A DNA stretch of 64,000 nt from Inquilinus sp052113205 (GCF_052113205.1 NZ_JBFRCU010000035.1:3274-67273), one strand, 5' to 3'; counted from the first letter of the stretch, positions 43,633-53,800 are shown. Notes: a model not told the origin generated them from the sequence alone. A program made the numbers and translations.

Positions 43633-44556
43633 ATGCTCGTCGCCCTCGATTGGGGAACCTCCTCGCTCCGCGCCTGGCTGCTCGATGCCGACGGCGCCGT
43701 GCGGGACGAGGCTTCGGCCCCGCTCGGCATCCTCAAGGTCCCCGGCGGCGATTTCGATGCCGTGTTCAAGCAGGTGGCGGGGAAGTGGATCGCCGCCGGC
43801 GCCACCGCCGCCATCGCCTGCGGCATGATCGGCAGCCGCCAGGGCTGGGCCGAGGCGCCCTATGCGGACTGCCCGGCCGACGCCGCGGCGCTGGTCGCGA
43901 AACTGATCGAGATCCCGACCTCGCTGGGCATCTCCCTGCGAATCGTCCCCGGCGTCAGCCGGATCGACGCCGACGGCATCCCCGACGTGATGCGCGGCGA
44001 GGAGGTGCAGATCCTCGGCGATGCGCCCGTGACCGGCCGCCGCCTCTACGTCCTGCCCGGCACGCACAGCAAATGGGCCCTGGCCGAGGACGGCCGGATC
44101 GCCTGGTTCGCCACCTCGATGACCGGCGAGGCCTTCGCCGTCCTGGCCGAGCACAGCATCCTGGGCCGGCTGATGGACGGCCGCGCCTACGACCAGCCGG
44201 CCTTCCGCCGCGGCCTCGCGGTCGGCGCCGCGGCCGGCGGCGGCCTGCTGCGCCGGCTGTTCAGCGCCCGCACCCTCGGCCTGTTCGGCGAGCTCGAGCC
44301 GAAGGCGGCGGGATCCTATCTCTCCGGCCTGCTGATCGGGGCCGAGGTGGCCGACGCCCGCGCCACCGTCGCAGCCGCCATTGGGGCCGCCGCCACCGGC
44401 GCGCCGCCGGACGAGGTCACCATCGTCGGCGGCGCCGAGCTGTCGGCGCGCTACGCCGAGGCGATCGAGGCCGCGGGGCTGCGCAGCCGCATCGCCCCGG
44501 CCGACACCACGGTCAAGGCGCTGTGGCGCCTGGCCAAGCATGCGGAGCTGGTGTGA
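43633..44556 (+). CDS. dgoK: 2-dehydro-3-deoxygalactonokinase
   Basis: A 307-residue kinase that phosphorylates 2-keto-3-deoxygalactonate in the De Ley-Doudoroff galactonate pathway. The N-terminal phosphate motif VALDWGTSSLRAWLLD, CGMIGSRQGWAEAPY, and VLPGTHSKWALAEDGRI (family GTHSKW signature) are clear. It starts only 21 bases after the mature 3' end of tRNA-Pro, with no room for a promoter and no good ribosome site, so it is probably cotranscribed with the tRNA. It is followed immediately by the matching aldolase gene. Confidence 0.95.
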   Translation: MLVALDWGTSSLRAWLLDADGAVRDEASAPLGILKVPGGDFDAVFKQVAGKWIAAGATAAIACGMIGSRQGWAEAPYADCPADAAALVAKLIEIPTSLGISLRIVPGVSRIDADGIPDVMRGEEVQILGDAPVTGRRLYVLPGTHSKWALAEDGRIAWFATSMTGEAFAVLAEHSILGRLMDGRAYDQPAFRRGLAVGAAAGGGLLRRLFSARTLGLFGELEPKAAGSYLSGLLIGAEVADARATVAAAIGAAATGAPPDEVTIVGGAELSARYAEAIEAAGLRSRIAPADTTVKALWRLAKHAELV

Positions 44557-44557
44557 C

Positions 44558-45190
44558 ATGAGCGTTTCCCTGCACGACGCCCTGGCCGGGCTGCCCCTGG
44601 TCGCCATCCTGCGCGGCGTCAAGCCGGAGGAGGTCGAGGCCATCGGCGGCGCCCTGGTCGAGGCCGGGTTCCGCTGCATCGAGGTGCCGCTGAACTCGCC
44701 GCAGCCCTTCGACAGCATCCGCCGCCTGGCCGACGGCTTCGGCCAGGCGGCGCTGATCGGCGCCGGCACGGTGCTGAAGCGCGAGGACGTCGCCCGGGTG
44801 CAGGCCTCGGGCGGCCAGCTGATCGTGATGCCGCATGCCGATGTCGAGGTGATCGCCGAGGCGAAGCGTCTCAACCTGGTCTGCGCCCCCGGCGCCGCCA
44901 CCCCGACCGAGGCCTTCGCGGCGCTGAAGGCCGGCGCCGATGCGGTGAAGATCTTCCCGGCCGAGGCGGTCCCGCCCGCCGTGGTCAAAGCCTGGCGCGC
45001 AGTGGTGCCGGCCGCGGTGCCGCTGATCGCGGTCGGCGGCATCACGCCGGACCGGATGGCGGCCTATCGCGACGCCGGCACCACTGGCTTCGGCCTCGGC
45101 TCCGCCCTCTACAAGCCCGGCATGACCGCGGCCGAGGTGGCCGCCACCGCCGCCTCCTTCGCCCAGGCCTGGCGGGCGCTGCAGGGCTGA
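44558..45190 (+). CDS. dgoA: 2-dehydro-3-deoxy-6-phosphogalactonate aldolase
   Basis: A 210-residue KDPG/KDPGal-type class I aldolase that cleaves 2-keto-3-deoxy-6-phosphogalactonate to pyruvate and glyceraldehyde 3-phosphate. The catalytic Glu is in LVAILRGVKPEEVEA and GFRCIEVPLNSPQP. The Schiff-base Lys is in AGADAVKIFPAE, and the phosphate site in VPLIAVGGITPD. It starts one base after the dgoK stop. The product feeds triose-phosphate metabolism (tpiA is 1.1 kb away). No galactonate dehydratase or transporter is nearby. Confidence 0.95.
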   Translation: MSVSLHDALAGLPLVAILRGVKPEEVEAIGGALVEAGFRCIEVPLNSPQPFDSIRRLADGFGQAALIGAGTVLKREDVARVQASGGQLIVMPHADVEVIAEAKRLNLVCAPGAATPTEAFAALKAGADAVKIFPAEAVPPAVVKAWRAVVPAAVPLIAVGGITPDRMAAYRDAGTTGFGLGSALYKPGMTAAEVAATAASFAQAWRALQG

Positions 45191-45272
45191 CAGGCGCGAG
45201 CTGGTCCCCGATCCGCAGGATCTCCATAACCGGTCGTTGACGCGCCTGCTCCAAACCGGACGCAGGCAAAGC

Positions 45273-45536
45273 TCAGGCGCCGGAGCGCTCGAGGTCCAAG
45301 ACTCGCGCCCAGTCCTCGTAAAGCCGAAACTCACGAGGACGGGCGCGATCCTGTATCCATTTGTGGGCACGTTCGACGTCAAATGAAGTCGTCGGGTTGA
45401 CGCGATGGTACGCTGCCGCGAGACGCTTACACGTCACTGCGCCCAGGAGCGTCGCCGTTACCCGCAGCTTCCGATCGATGTCGCGCGCCACGCCTCCTCT
45501 CTTCCGCCTCTTGTCCTGCCTTGATGGTCCAGCCAA
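45273..45536 (-). pseudogene. truncated remnant of a larger alphaproteobacterial hypothetical protein
   Basis: An 87-residue frame with a poor (TTG) start. The informative part is LLGAVTCKRLAAAYHRVNPT, followed by FDVERAHKWIQDRARPREFR and LYEDWARVLDLERSG. I recall this layout (a short helical, probably DNA-binding-like, segment with FDxERAHKWxQGR) from the N-terminus of longer alphaproteobacterial proteins of unknown function. Here the frame stops right after this segment. It could be a truncated gene or a complete small regulator for the divergent secretion locus that begins 340 bases away. Confidence 0.45.
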
Positions 45537-45873
45537 TTTCCAGGGTCGTTTTCCAGGAAAAGATGTAAAATCATATTCACCTGGAATCGGTTTTCTGAGA
45601 CGATTGTTTTCGAACCCGATGAAACTCGGGATACGATGCTATTCTGCGGCGTTGCAGCATTGATCGGCGCGCGGCCCTTGATGGTCAATGTCGATCCACA
45701 ATGTGGAGGCGAGTATCGGAGATATTGTCGAATCGAAGAAAAACTAGTCAGACATAAAGATCAAAGACTGTTTCTATTTTGTTGATTTGGGATAAGTTCG
45801 AAATTATTAATGAAAAGTGCTCAATCGGAACACGAGCAACTTAATGCTCGGGTAGATCGTTTGGGGGGTGGGG
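45537..45873. other. AT-rich upstream region of the secretion locus
   Basis: This spacer is clearly richer in A and T than the rest of the window, especially 45700-45845 (runs such as GAAAAACTAG, TTTCTATTTTG and GAAATTATTAATG). It has no supported gene. Such composition upstream of surface-protein genes often marks horizontally acquired DNA or sites for nucleoid proteins such as H-NS/MucR. It holds the candidate promoter given separately. Confidence 0.6.
45782..45810 (+). promoter_or_regulatory. candidate sigma-70 promoter of the secretion locus
   Basis: TTGATT (45782-45787) and TATTAA (45805-45810) are separated by 17 bases in the AT-rich spacer, 63 bases upstream of the TpsB-type gene. Confidence 0.5.
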
Positions 45874-47526
45874 ATGAATCGGGGGGGTCGGCTTCGTCTC
45901 ACGATCACGCTGGGTCTGAGCGCTATCAACCTGCTCGGGGTTCTGGTCGCTCGTGCCGAGGCGCAGGACGCGGATCGCATCGTCAGAGAGCAGACCACCG
46001 TCATCGACCGGTTCGAGCCGCCGCCGCAACGCCCTCCGAGCATCGCCGTGACGCACGGCGCCCCGGTTGCCGGCTTGCCGGTCGAGCAGCTCGGAACCGT
46101 CCGCTTCACGCTCCGCAACATCGATCTCGAAGGCGCAAGGACGCTCGGCCCAGCCGCCTTTTCTTCGCTCTGGAAAGACCTGATCGGACGAGAGATCTCA
46201 CTGGCCGACCTCAAGGCGGTGATCGACGGAATCGAACGCATCTATCGCGAGAACGATTACTATGGAGCAGCCCTGGTTCCACAACAGGATTTCACCACTG
46301 GCCGCATCCGCATCGTCGTCTATGAATCCTATATCCGCGACGTTGTCATCGAGTCGGATCGACAGGATCTGAAGGAGAGGCTGAGGCCCTATATCGACCG
46401 CATGGTGGCGATGCGACCGGTCCGCATCTCCAGCCTCGAGCGCACCCTGCTGCTCATCGCCGATATCCCCGGCGTCACGGTGCAGGCCGACTTCTCCAAA
46501 GTCGAGGACGATCCGGCCGCGGGACGGCTGGTGCTGAAGGTCGACGCCACACGGTTCGGGTTCGATGCCCGTCTCGACAATCTCGGCACGCCGGCCACGG
46601 GGCCGCTGCAGCTCTCCGGCATCGCGCGCCTCAACGATGCTCTCGGATTGTTCGAGGGCTCCGAAGCGCTCGCGGTGACAAATCCTGCCGACCCGGACGA
46701 GCTCGTCTTCCTGCGGTTCGGGCAGCTGTTCCCGCTCGGCCCATCGGGATTCTTCACCGGGTACGAGTTCGGTCAGGTCTGGTCGAATCCGGAGGATGAG
46801 GACGACATCCACGCCGAGACCACGTTCGGCAAGGCCTTCCTGAGATACGCGATCGTGCGTGCGATCGACCACAGCCTGATCGCCGATATCGCGATCAATG
46901 CCAAGGATATCGCGGTCGACGTCAACGGCGATCCGGCGGTGCGGGAGAGCAACCGATGGCTGACGGCGACAGCCACCTACGACACGACGATCGCCGGCGT
47001 CGCCATCGTCGCCGAGGCCGGCATGGGCCAGGGCTTCAGCGGCCTCGGCTCGAACACCGACAACGACGATTTCACCTATGTGTTCGGGCAAGGCACGCTC
47101 TCGCGCGACATCACCGATTCCCTCTCGGCACAACTGCAGTTCGCGTGGCAACACGCCTTCACCGAGCTTCCCTCGGCGGTCCGCTTCGACCTGGGAGGCG
47201 AACCCTACAGCCGCGCCTTCGACAGCGCCTCCATCACCGGGGATAACGGCATCGCCGCGGCGTTCCAGCTTCGGCAGAGGATCGACACCGGCATCGCATG
47301 GCTGACCGATCTCAGCCTGTTCGCATTCGTCGACTATGGCGCGGTCTGGAATCCGCCCGACCGAGACTACGACGCCGCCTCGCTCGGTTCGGTCGGGGGC
47401 GGTATCCAGACGGTGATCGGCGGACGCTTCAACGCCATGGCCTATGTCGCGACGGCCTACAAGGACGAGCCGAAGCTCGATGTCGATGGCACCCTGTTCC
47501 GCTTTGCGGTGGGAGCAAAGTTCTAG
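45874..47526 (+). CDS. ShlB/FhaC/HecB-type outer-membrane transporter (TpsB)
   Basis: A 550-residue Omp85-superfamily protein of two-partner secretion. The signal peptide ends near residue 32 (RAEAQ). A Pro-rich linker is followed by a POTRA domain (about residues 73-150: VRFTLRNIDLEGARTLGPAA to GRIRIVVYE). A second POTRA-like segment leads into a 16-strand barrel ending in the required Phe (AVGAKF). The ATG is preceded by a long G-rich ribosome site. Its natural partner would be a TpsA exoprotein, but the large passenger protein in this locus carries its own autotransporter barrel. Its substrate is therefore an open question. Confidence 0.88.
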   Translation: MNRGGRLRLTITLGLSAINLLGVLVARAEAQDADRIVREQTTVIDRFEPPPQRPPSIAVTHGAPVAGLPVEQLGTVRFTLRNIDLEGARTLGPAAFSSLWKDLIGREISLADLKAVIDGIERIYRENDYYGAALVPQQDFTTGRIRIVVYESYIRDVVIESDRQDLKERLRPYIDRMVAMRPVRISSLERTLLLIADIPGVTVQADFSKVEDDPAAGRLVLKVDATRFGFDARLDNLGTPATGPLQLSGIARLNDALGLFEGSEALAVTNPADPDELVFLRFGQLFPLGPSGFFTGYEFGQVWSNPEDEDDIHAETTFGKAFLRYAIVRAIDHSLIADIAINAKDIAVDVNGDPAVRESNRWLTATATYDTTIAGVAIVAEAGMGQGFSGLGSNTDNDDFTYVFGQGTLSRDITDSLSAQLQFAWQHAFTELPSAVRFDLGGEPYSRAFDSASITGDNGIAAAFQLRQRIDTGIAWLTDLSLFAFVDYGAVWNPPDRDYDAASLGSVGGGIQTVIGGRFNAMAYVATAYKDEPKLDVDGTLFRFAVGAKF

Positions 47527-47548
47527 CCGTGCTGAAGGGAGCAACCCG

Positions 47549-49147
47549 ATGTCCGCCATCCCCCCGATGTCCATGGCGGTGCTCGCCGCTGTCGTCAGCC
47601 TTGCCGTGGCTTGCGGCGAGGCGCAGGCCGATACCCTGGCTCCGGTCAAGGGCGACGTGCCCGTAAGCGTTTCGGCCCAGATCGAGACAATCCAGTCGAA
47701 ACCAGCCTACGCGCATACGAGCTGGGGGATGCGCGTGGCTGATCTTGCCACGGGTGCCGTGCTCATCGATCAGGCGGGCGACCGGTCACTGACCCCCGGA
47801 TCGATCATGAAGGTCTACAGCTCGGCCACCGTGCTCGACCTGTATGGACCAGACTACCGGTTTCACACCCCGGTCTACCGGGCCGGGGCGGTGTCGGGCG
47901 GAGTGCTCAACGGCGATCTGGTCCTGGTCGCGTCAGGCGATTTCAGCCTTGGCCTGCGCGAACAGCCGGACGGCACGCTCGGCTTCAACAATTTCCCGGA
48001 GATCGATCACAACTACGCCGATACGGGCTTTGCCGGAGGCGCCCTGGTCAAGGGGAGCGACCCGCTGGCCGCCCTGGATGGCCTGGCGAAGGCAGTCCGG
48101 GCTTCCGGCATCGCCGAAGTCAGAGGCGACGTCATCGTCGACACACGACTGTTCGACACCTACCGCGACCCGACCGACGGGATCATCTCGCCGATCTGGC
48201 TCAACGAGAATGTCATCGACATCGTGACGACGGCGGCCAGTGCGGGTCAGCCGGCGACGATCGATTGGCGTCCGAAGACCGCTGCGATCAACGTGGTGGC
48301 CGAGGTGATGACGGTCGCGGACAATCCGAAGCCCATCAGGGTCGAAACGCCCGCCCCGGGAGAGGTCCGCGTCACGGGCGAGATCGCCGCCGGATCTCCG
48401 GCCACCCTGAACATCTGGCACGTGCCCGACCCGGCTGCCTTCGCCCGGACCGCCTTCATCGAAGCCCTCCGGCGCGCCGGCGTGAAGGTCGAGGCGAACC
48501 TGCTCGGCCAGAACCCCGCCGACAAGCTGCCCGATGCGGCAGCATTGTCTGCCGGGACCAAGGTGGCGGAGCATGTCTCACCGCCGCTTTCCGAATACGT
48601 CAAGGTCGTGCTCAAGGTCAGCTACAATCGCGGCGCCCACCTGCTGCTGTGCCTTGCCGCCGTGAAAGCCGGAAGCCGCGACTGCGAGGCGGGAATCGGC
48701 AAGGAGCTGGAGCTGCTCGACCGCCTCGGCGTGTCGCGGCAGAGCACCTATGTCTTCGACGGCGCCGGTTCCGACGACCACGCCAAGACCGCCCCCGCCG
48801 ATCAGACGACGGTGCTGACGCGGATCGTCAAGGAGCCCTGGGGACGGTCGATACGGCGCGGGATGGCCATCCTGGGCGTGGATGGAACACAGGCCGCGAA
48901 CGGGGTCGGAACCCCGGCGGCCGGGCATATCCAGATCAAGGACGGCACCCGGATCACGATGGCGCCCGGAGACTTTCAGGGCGTGATCATCGCCAAGACG
49001 CAGGTCGGCTATATCGAGGCGAAGAGCGGTCGTGATCTCGCCTTTGCGATCTTCCTGAACACGGCGCCCTTTGCCTCGATCGAGGATTTCCTTGCCGCCG
49101 ATCACGACATCGCCGCGATCGCTGCTGCGGTTCAGCAGGCCTATTAG
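47549..49147 (+). CDS. PBP4/DacB-like (peptidase S13) protein, altered third motif
   Basis: A 532-residue exported protein of the D-Ala-D-Ala carboxypeptidase/endopeptidase S13 family. The signal peptide ends near residue 28 (GEAQAD). Active-site motif 1 is SIMK (Ser85, Lys88) and motif 2 is SYN (Ser358-Asn360). Motif 3, normally KTG, reads KDG at 464-466 (HIQIKDGTRIT), so Thr is replaced by Asp. The large inserted domain between motifs 1 and 2 (GDVIVDTRLFDTY, IDWRPKTAA) is typical of S13. It starts 22 bases after the TpsB gene and is a tandem paralogue of the next gene. It may be inactive or altered in specificity. Confidence 0.88.
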   Translation: MSAIPPMSMAVLAAVVSLAVACGEAQADTLAPVKGDVPVSVSAQIETIQSKPAYAHTSWGMRVADLATGAVLIDQAGDRSLTPGSIMKVYSSATVLDLYGPDYRFHTPVYRAGAVSGGVLNGDLVLVASGDFSLGLREQPDGTLGFNNFPEIDHNYADTGFAGGALVKGSDPLAALDGLAKAVRASGIAEVRGDVIVDTRLFDTYRDPTDGIISPIWLNENVIDIVTTAASAGQPATIDWRPKTAAINVVAEVMTVADNPKPIRVETPAPGEVRVTGEIAAGSPATLNIWHVPDPAAFARTAFIEALRRAGVKVEANLLGQNPADKLPDAAALSAGTKVAEHVSPPLSEYVKVVLKVSYNRGAHLLLCLAAVKAGSRDCEAGIGKELELLDRLGVSRQSTYVFDGAGSDDHAKTAPADQTTVLTRIVKEPWGRSIRRGMAILGVDGTQAANGVGTPAAGHIQIKDGTRITMAPGDFQGVIIAKTQVGYIEAKSGRDLAFAIFLNTAPFASIEDFLAADHDIAAIAAAVQQAY

Positions 49148-49168
49148 GCCGCAATCCAGGAGGATGAG

Positions 49169-50782
49169 GTGGACCGACCCGGTGTCAACAGAGTGCGACG
49201 CGCCTTGATCTCCGCTTCGGCCGCCGCGGTGCTGCTCGGCTGCGCCGCGACCGGCTCGGCCGCGGCCCAGGCCGATCTGCCCCCGGCGATCCGTGCGATC
49301 ATGGATGCGCCGCGCTATTCCGGGGCGGTCTGGGGGCTGCGTGCGATCGACCTCGCCTCGGGGGCGACGACGACGTCCTATGGCGCGGACGCCCTGTTCT
49401 TCACGGGCTCGGTGCGGAAGCTGTTCTCGGTCGGTCTCGCGCTGAATGCGCTCGGCATCGACCATCGTTTCGAGACGCCGGTCTATCGTGTCGGCGAAGT
49501 GGCGCCTGACGGAACCCTGCACGGCGACCTCGTCCTCGTCGCCAGCGGCGACCTGACCCTCGGCGGCCGGACCACGGCCGACGGCAAGGTCGCCTTCACC
49601 AATTTCGACCATACCGAGGCCAACTCGCTCGGCAGCGCGATCCTGACCGAGCCCGATCCGCTTGCCGGCCTCGACCTGCTCGCCCGGCAGGTCGCCGCAT
49701 CCGGCATCAAGGCCGTCGCCGGCGATGTCATCGTGGACGATCGCCTGTTCGACCAGTTTCGGGTGCCGAACGGGAATGTCCTGATCACACCGATCATCGT
49801 CAACGACAACCTGATCGACGTCACGATCCTGCCGACCGAAGCCGGACGCCCGGCAACCATCGACTGGCGCCCGAAGACCGCGGCCTTCACGGTCACGTCG
49901 GAGGTGCGGACCGTCGCCGCCGGCGAACCGCTCGAGATCTCCCTGGAGACCTCGCCCGGCGATCCCGAACGGGGAATCGTCAAGGGCCAGATACCGGTCG
50001 GGTACAAGCCCGCTCTGCCCGGCGTGCCGACCTTGGTCCGGACGTTTCCGGTCCCCGATCCGTCGGCCTTTGCGCGCACGGCACTGATCGAAGCGCTGGG
50101 CCGGGCGGGCGTACCCGTCAAGGCGGCGGCCACCGGCCCGAATCCGAGTGCGAGGCTGCCGTCGGACAACGCGTATCCGCGGACCGCGCAGGTCGCCCGG
50201 TTCACGTCGCCTCCCTACTCGGAATACGCCAGGCTGATCCTCAAGGTCAGCCACAATCTCGGCGCCAATATGAGCCTCGTCCTGTTCGGCCTGACCAAGG
50301 GGGCGAGGACGATCGGGACCGCGCTTGCGGCCGAACGGACTGCGCTCGTGACCGACTACGGGCTCCGCCCCGACGGCTTCGACTTTCCGACCAACGGCAG
50401 CGGCAGCCCCGACAGCCGTGCAACGCCCGCTGCCGTGACGGATCTCCTCGCGGCGATGCGGAGGACGAAAGGCGCGGAGGTCTATTTCGACGCCCTTCCG
50501 GTTCTTGGTGTCGACGGGTCTCTGGCGACGGTCGGCGTCGATCCGCCGAATCCGGTCATTGCGCCGGCCATCGGGCGGGTCTTCGCGAAGACCGGCACGA
50601 CGGTCGCGGGCGATACGCTCAAGGCCCAGGTCTTCGCCGGATACCTGAAATCCAGGGCAGGACGACTGCTCGCCTATGTCGTCTACGTGAACAACGTCGC
50701 GCCGATCGGCAGCATCGCCGACGTCATCGAGGTCTTCGGCGACGAAGGTGAGATATCGGCGATCCTTTACGACCTCAACTGA
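49169..50782 (+). CDS. PBP4/DacB-like D-alanyl-D-alanine carboxypeptidase (peptidase S13)
   Basis: A 537-residue exported S13 enzyme predicted to trim or cleave peptidoglycan peptides in the periplasm. The signal peptide contains a possible lipobox-like VLLGC, but the later AAAQA site is equally plausible. All three motifs are intact: SVRK (Ser81, Lys84), SHN (361-363) and KTG (474-476, VFAKTGTTV). It shares long matches with the preceding gene (GDLVLVASGD, GDVIVDxRLFD, IDWRPKTAA), showing tandem duplication. GTG start with CAGGAGG eight bases before. It lies directly before the giant autotransporter gene. Confidence 0.9.
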   Translation: MDRPGVNRVRRALISASAAAVLLGCAATGSAAAQADLPPAIRAIMDAPRYSGAVWGLRAIDLASGATTTSYGADALFFTGSVRKLFSVGLALNALGIDHRFETPVYRVGEVAPDGTLHGDLVLVASGDLTLGGRTTADGKVAFTNFDHTEANSLGSAILTEPDPLAGLDLLARQVAASGIKAVAGDVIVDDRLFDQFRVPNGNVLITPIIVNDNLIDVTILPTEAGRPATIDWRPKTAAFTVTSEVRTVAAGEPLEISLETSPGDPERGIVKGQIPVGYKPALPGVPTLVRTFPVPDPSAFARTALIEALGRAGVPVKAAATGPNPSARLPSDNAYPRTAQVARFTSPPYSEYARLILKVSHNLGANMSLVLFGLTKGARTIGTALAAERTALVTDYGLRPDGFDFPTNGSGSPDSRATPAAVTDLLAAMRRTKGAEVYFDALPVLGVDGSLATVGVDPPNPVIAPAIGRVFAKTGTTVAGDTLKAQVFAGYLKSRAGRLLAYVVYVNNVAPIGSIADVIEVFGDEGEISAILYDLN

Positions 50783-50814
50783 CCGGTTCGCCGGTGTCGA
50801 GAAGGGGGGACACA

Positions 50815-53800
50815 ATGACCGGGTGGTGGAAAGCAGACGGGTCCTGCACGACAACGGAAGGCGGCCATGCGAACCGCGAGAGCGGTGCCGGAGAAGCCGA
50901 CCCGGGTCCGGGACGCCTCTCGGGGTCATGGATCGCCCTGGCGCTCGGCGGCGGCATCGCCGTCGCCCAGATCACGGTCCCCAGCGCGGCGCAGGCGCAG
51001 TGCAACTCGAGCAGCAATCCGTCGCCGCCGCCTGCGGTCACGGCGAACTTCTCGAACCAGAGCTTCGGCCCCACTCCACCGCTGAAGCCTTACGCGGTGA
51101 CCTCGGTGGGTCTCTCCGGCTGTGTCGGGGCCGATGGAGACTACGAAGAAAACGGCGGCGATGGCAGCCCGGGACAGTCCGGTGCGCAGATCACCGGCGT
51201 CAACAAGGCCCTGACCATCATCGGCGGCGGCAACCCTGGCCCCAGCCTCCAGACGTTCGGCGCAATCATCACCAGCACGGGTGGAATTGGAGGCGCCGGC
51301 GGTCAAGGCGGCCGCACCGGCCTGGACGAAAACCGGGGCGGCAATGGCGGCGCCGGCGGGGCGGGCGGCAATATTACCGTCGGGTTCGACGGCACCTTCG
51401 TTCCGGACCCGAAGACCGGCCTGGCGGGTTCCGGGCTCTACGTGTCGTCCGTAGGCAACGAGGGCGGCAAGGGGGGAGATTCCAGCGAAGACGGAACCGG
51501 GGACAAGTTCTCGGGCGCTGGCGGGCAAGGCGGTTCCGGCGGATCGGTCGTGCTCTCGGCAAGCGGATCGGTCCAGGCATATGTCGGCGTTTCGGCGCTG
51601 TCCAGCGGCGGTGCGGGCGGAAACGGGGGCAACTCCGTCAACTATGACGCGTTGGAGGCCTCATACGGCGGCGATGGCGGCGATGGCGGACAGGCGGGCT
51701 CGGTGTCGCTGAATTGGCTGGGCGGCACTGTCACGACCAGGCAATTCGGTTTGCTTGCCACCGCAGATGGCGGGACCGGAGGCACCGGCGGCATAGGAGA
51801 TTATGGCCTCACCGTCGAGGGTGGCAATGGCGGTGCGGGCGGCAATGGCGGCACAGCCATGCTGTCGTTCAGCGGCGGCGGGGTCACCGTCAACCTGGCC
51901 CCGTTCAATTCGACCGGCGCCGGACTCTATGTCTCGGCGATCGGCGGCGATGGCGGCGATGGCGGACCCTCGAGCGACGGGCTTGGGCAGGGAGGCGGCA
52001 GCGGCGGGAATGGCGGGACTGGTGGCGCTGCCGGCGCCGCCATTCTCGGCTCGGTCGCCTATTCCAGCCAGAGCGGCGGTCAGGGCGTCCTGGTTCAGTC
52101 CAACGGCGGCGCCGGCGGGGCCGGTGCGGGGGCGGGTGGCGTCGGCGAGGCCGGCGGCGGCGGATTCGCGGGCGCCGGCGGTGGTGTCACCCTGTTCCTG
52201 GGCAACGCTGCGACCACGGGCACCGTCCGAACGTCGGGGACGCTCGCCCATGGCGCCGTGGTGCAGAGTGTCGGCGGTGCCGGCGGCACTGGCGGCAATG
52301 CGAGTTTCTTCGCCCAAGGCGGCGCCGGGGCAGCGGGCGGGGATGGCGGCCCGGTCGTGGTCCAGGCGCCCAACGGCTCGGTGATCGCCACCGGCAAGAG
52401 CGCCATCGCGGTGGTGGCGCAAAGCGTCGGCGGCGGCGGCGGCGTGGGCGGCGACACCAACGACGTCTCGATCGGCACCCAGATTGCCATCGGCGGCAAT
52501 GGCGGCCTCGGCGGCAATGGCGGAGCGGTCAATGTCGAGCTGACGAACGGCGTGTTCGCCTCCACCAGCACGCTCGGCGGTGCGGGCCTCCTGGCCCAGA
52601 GCATCGGCGGGTCCGGTGGCGCCGGCGGCAGCGCGGCCTCGACGGGCGTCGGCTTCTTTTCGATGACGATCGGCGGCGACGCCGGCGGCGGCGGCGCCGG
52701 TGGCTTGGTGAACGTCACCAACAAGTCGCTGATCACCAGCTATGGCGATCATGCGGCCGGCATCCAGGCGCAAAGCATCGGCGGCGGCGGCGGCAAGGGC
52801 GGCTCGGCGTTCACCTTTGCCGCCAACGCCCTTCCGACTGCGGCGGTCGCGGTCGGCGGCCGCGGCGGCAGCGGCGGCCCGGCGGGGGATGTTGCCGTCA
52901 GCAACACCGGCCAGGTCACGACCTACGGCGCGGATGCCACCGGAATCCTCATCCAGAGCATCGGCGGCGGGGGCGGAACGGGTGGGGCGGCGGCCGCGCG
53001 CGCAGTGGATCTCTCGCCGAGCAAGGAGGTCCCCGCCATCTCGATCTCGGTGGCGATGGGCGGAAAGGGCGGGGCGGGCAACACCGGCGGCCAGGTCACA
53101 CTCGACAGTAACGGGCTGATCGCCACGGCCGGCGACGGCGCCATCGGGGTCATGGCGCAAAGCGTGGGCGGCGGTGGCGGCACGGGTGGCGACAGCACGG
53201 CAGCGTCCTATTCCGGCGGCCCCCAGGGCGGCCTCACGGTTTCGGTCTCGGTGGCGGTCGGCGGTTCCGGTGGCACCGGCGGGACCGGCGGCGCGGTGAC
53301 GGTGTGGAATGACGGCGTCGTGGCCACGCGGGGCCAGGATGCCTATGGCGTCTTTGCCCAAAGCGTCGGCGGCGGCGGCGGGGCCGGCGGCACCGGCGAT
53401 GCCTCAGCATCGGCGAGCAAGGCAAAGGGCAGCTTCGCCGCCTCGGTCGGCGTGGGCGGGACCGGCGGCACCGGCGGCCACGCCGATACCGTCGATTTGA
53501 AAAACACCGGCGCGGTGACGACGGTCGGCGACGGGTCCGATGGCGTGTTTGCCCAAAGCGTCGGCGGGGGCGGTGGCGCCGGCGGGGGTGGAGTCGCCAC
53601 GGCCGGCGGCGGCAATCTCAGCCTTGCCGTCGGGGTCGGCGGGAGCGGCGGCGCGGGCGGCAACGGCAACACGGCCACGGTGACGAATGGCGGCAGCATC
53701 GTGACCCGCGGTACCGATGCGATCGGCCTGTCGGTGCAGAGCATCGGCGGCGGCGGCGGCAAGGGCGGCAAAGGCGGTGCAACCGCCGGCGGATCACCCG

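Noticed and set aside
45191..45248. Inverted repeat CAGGCGCG...CGCGCCTG after dgoA as terminator
   Set aside because: The 8-bp arms are 42 bases apart and no T run follows.
48578..50929. Minus-strand 783-codon open frame opposite the PBP4-type genes
   Set aside because: It has no signature and runs against two complete S13 genes with catalytic motifs.
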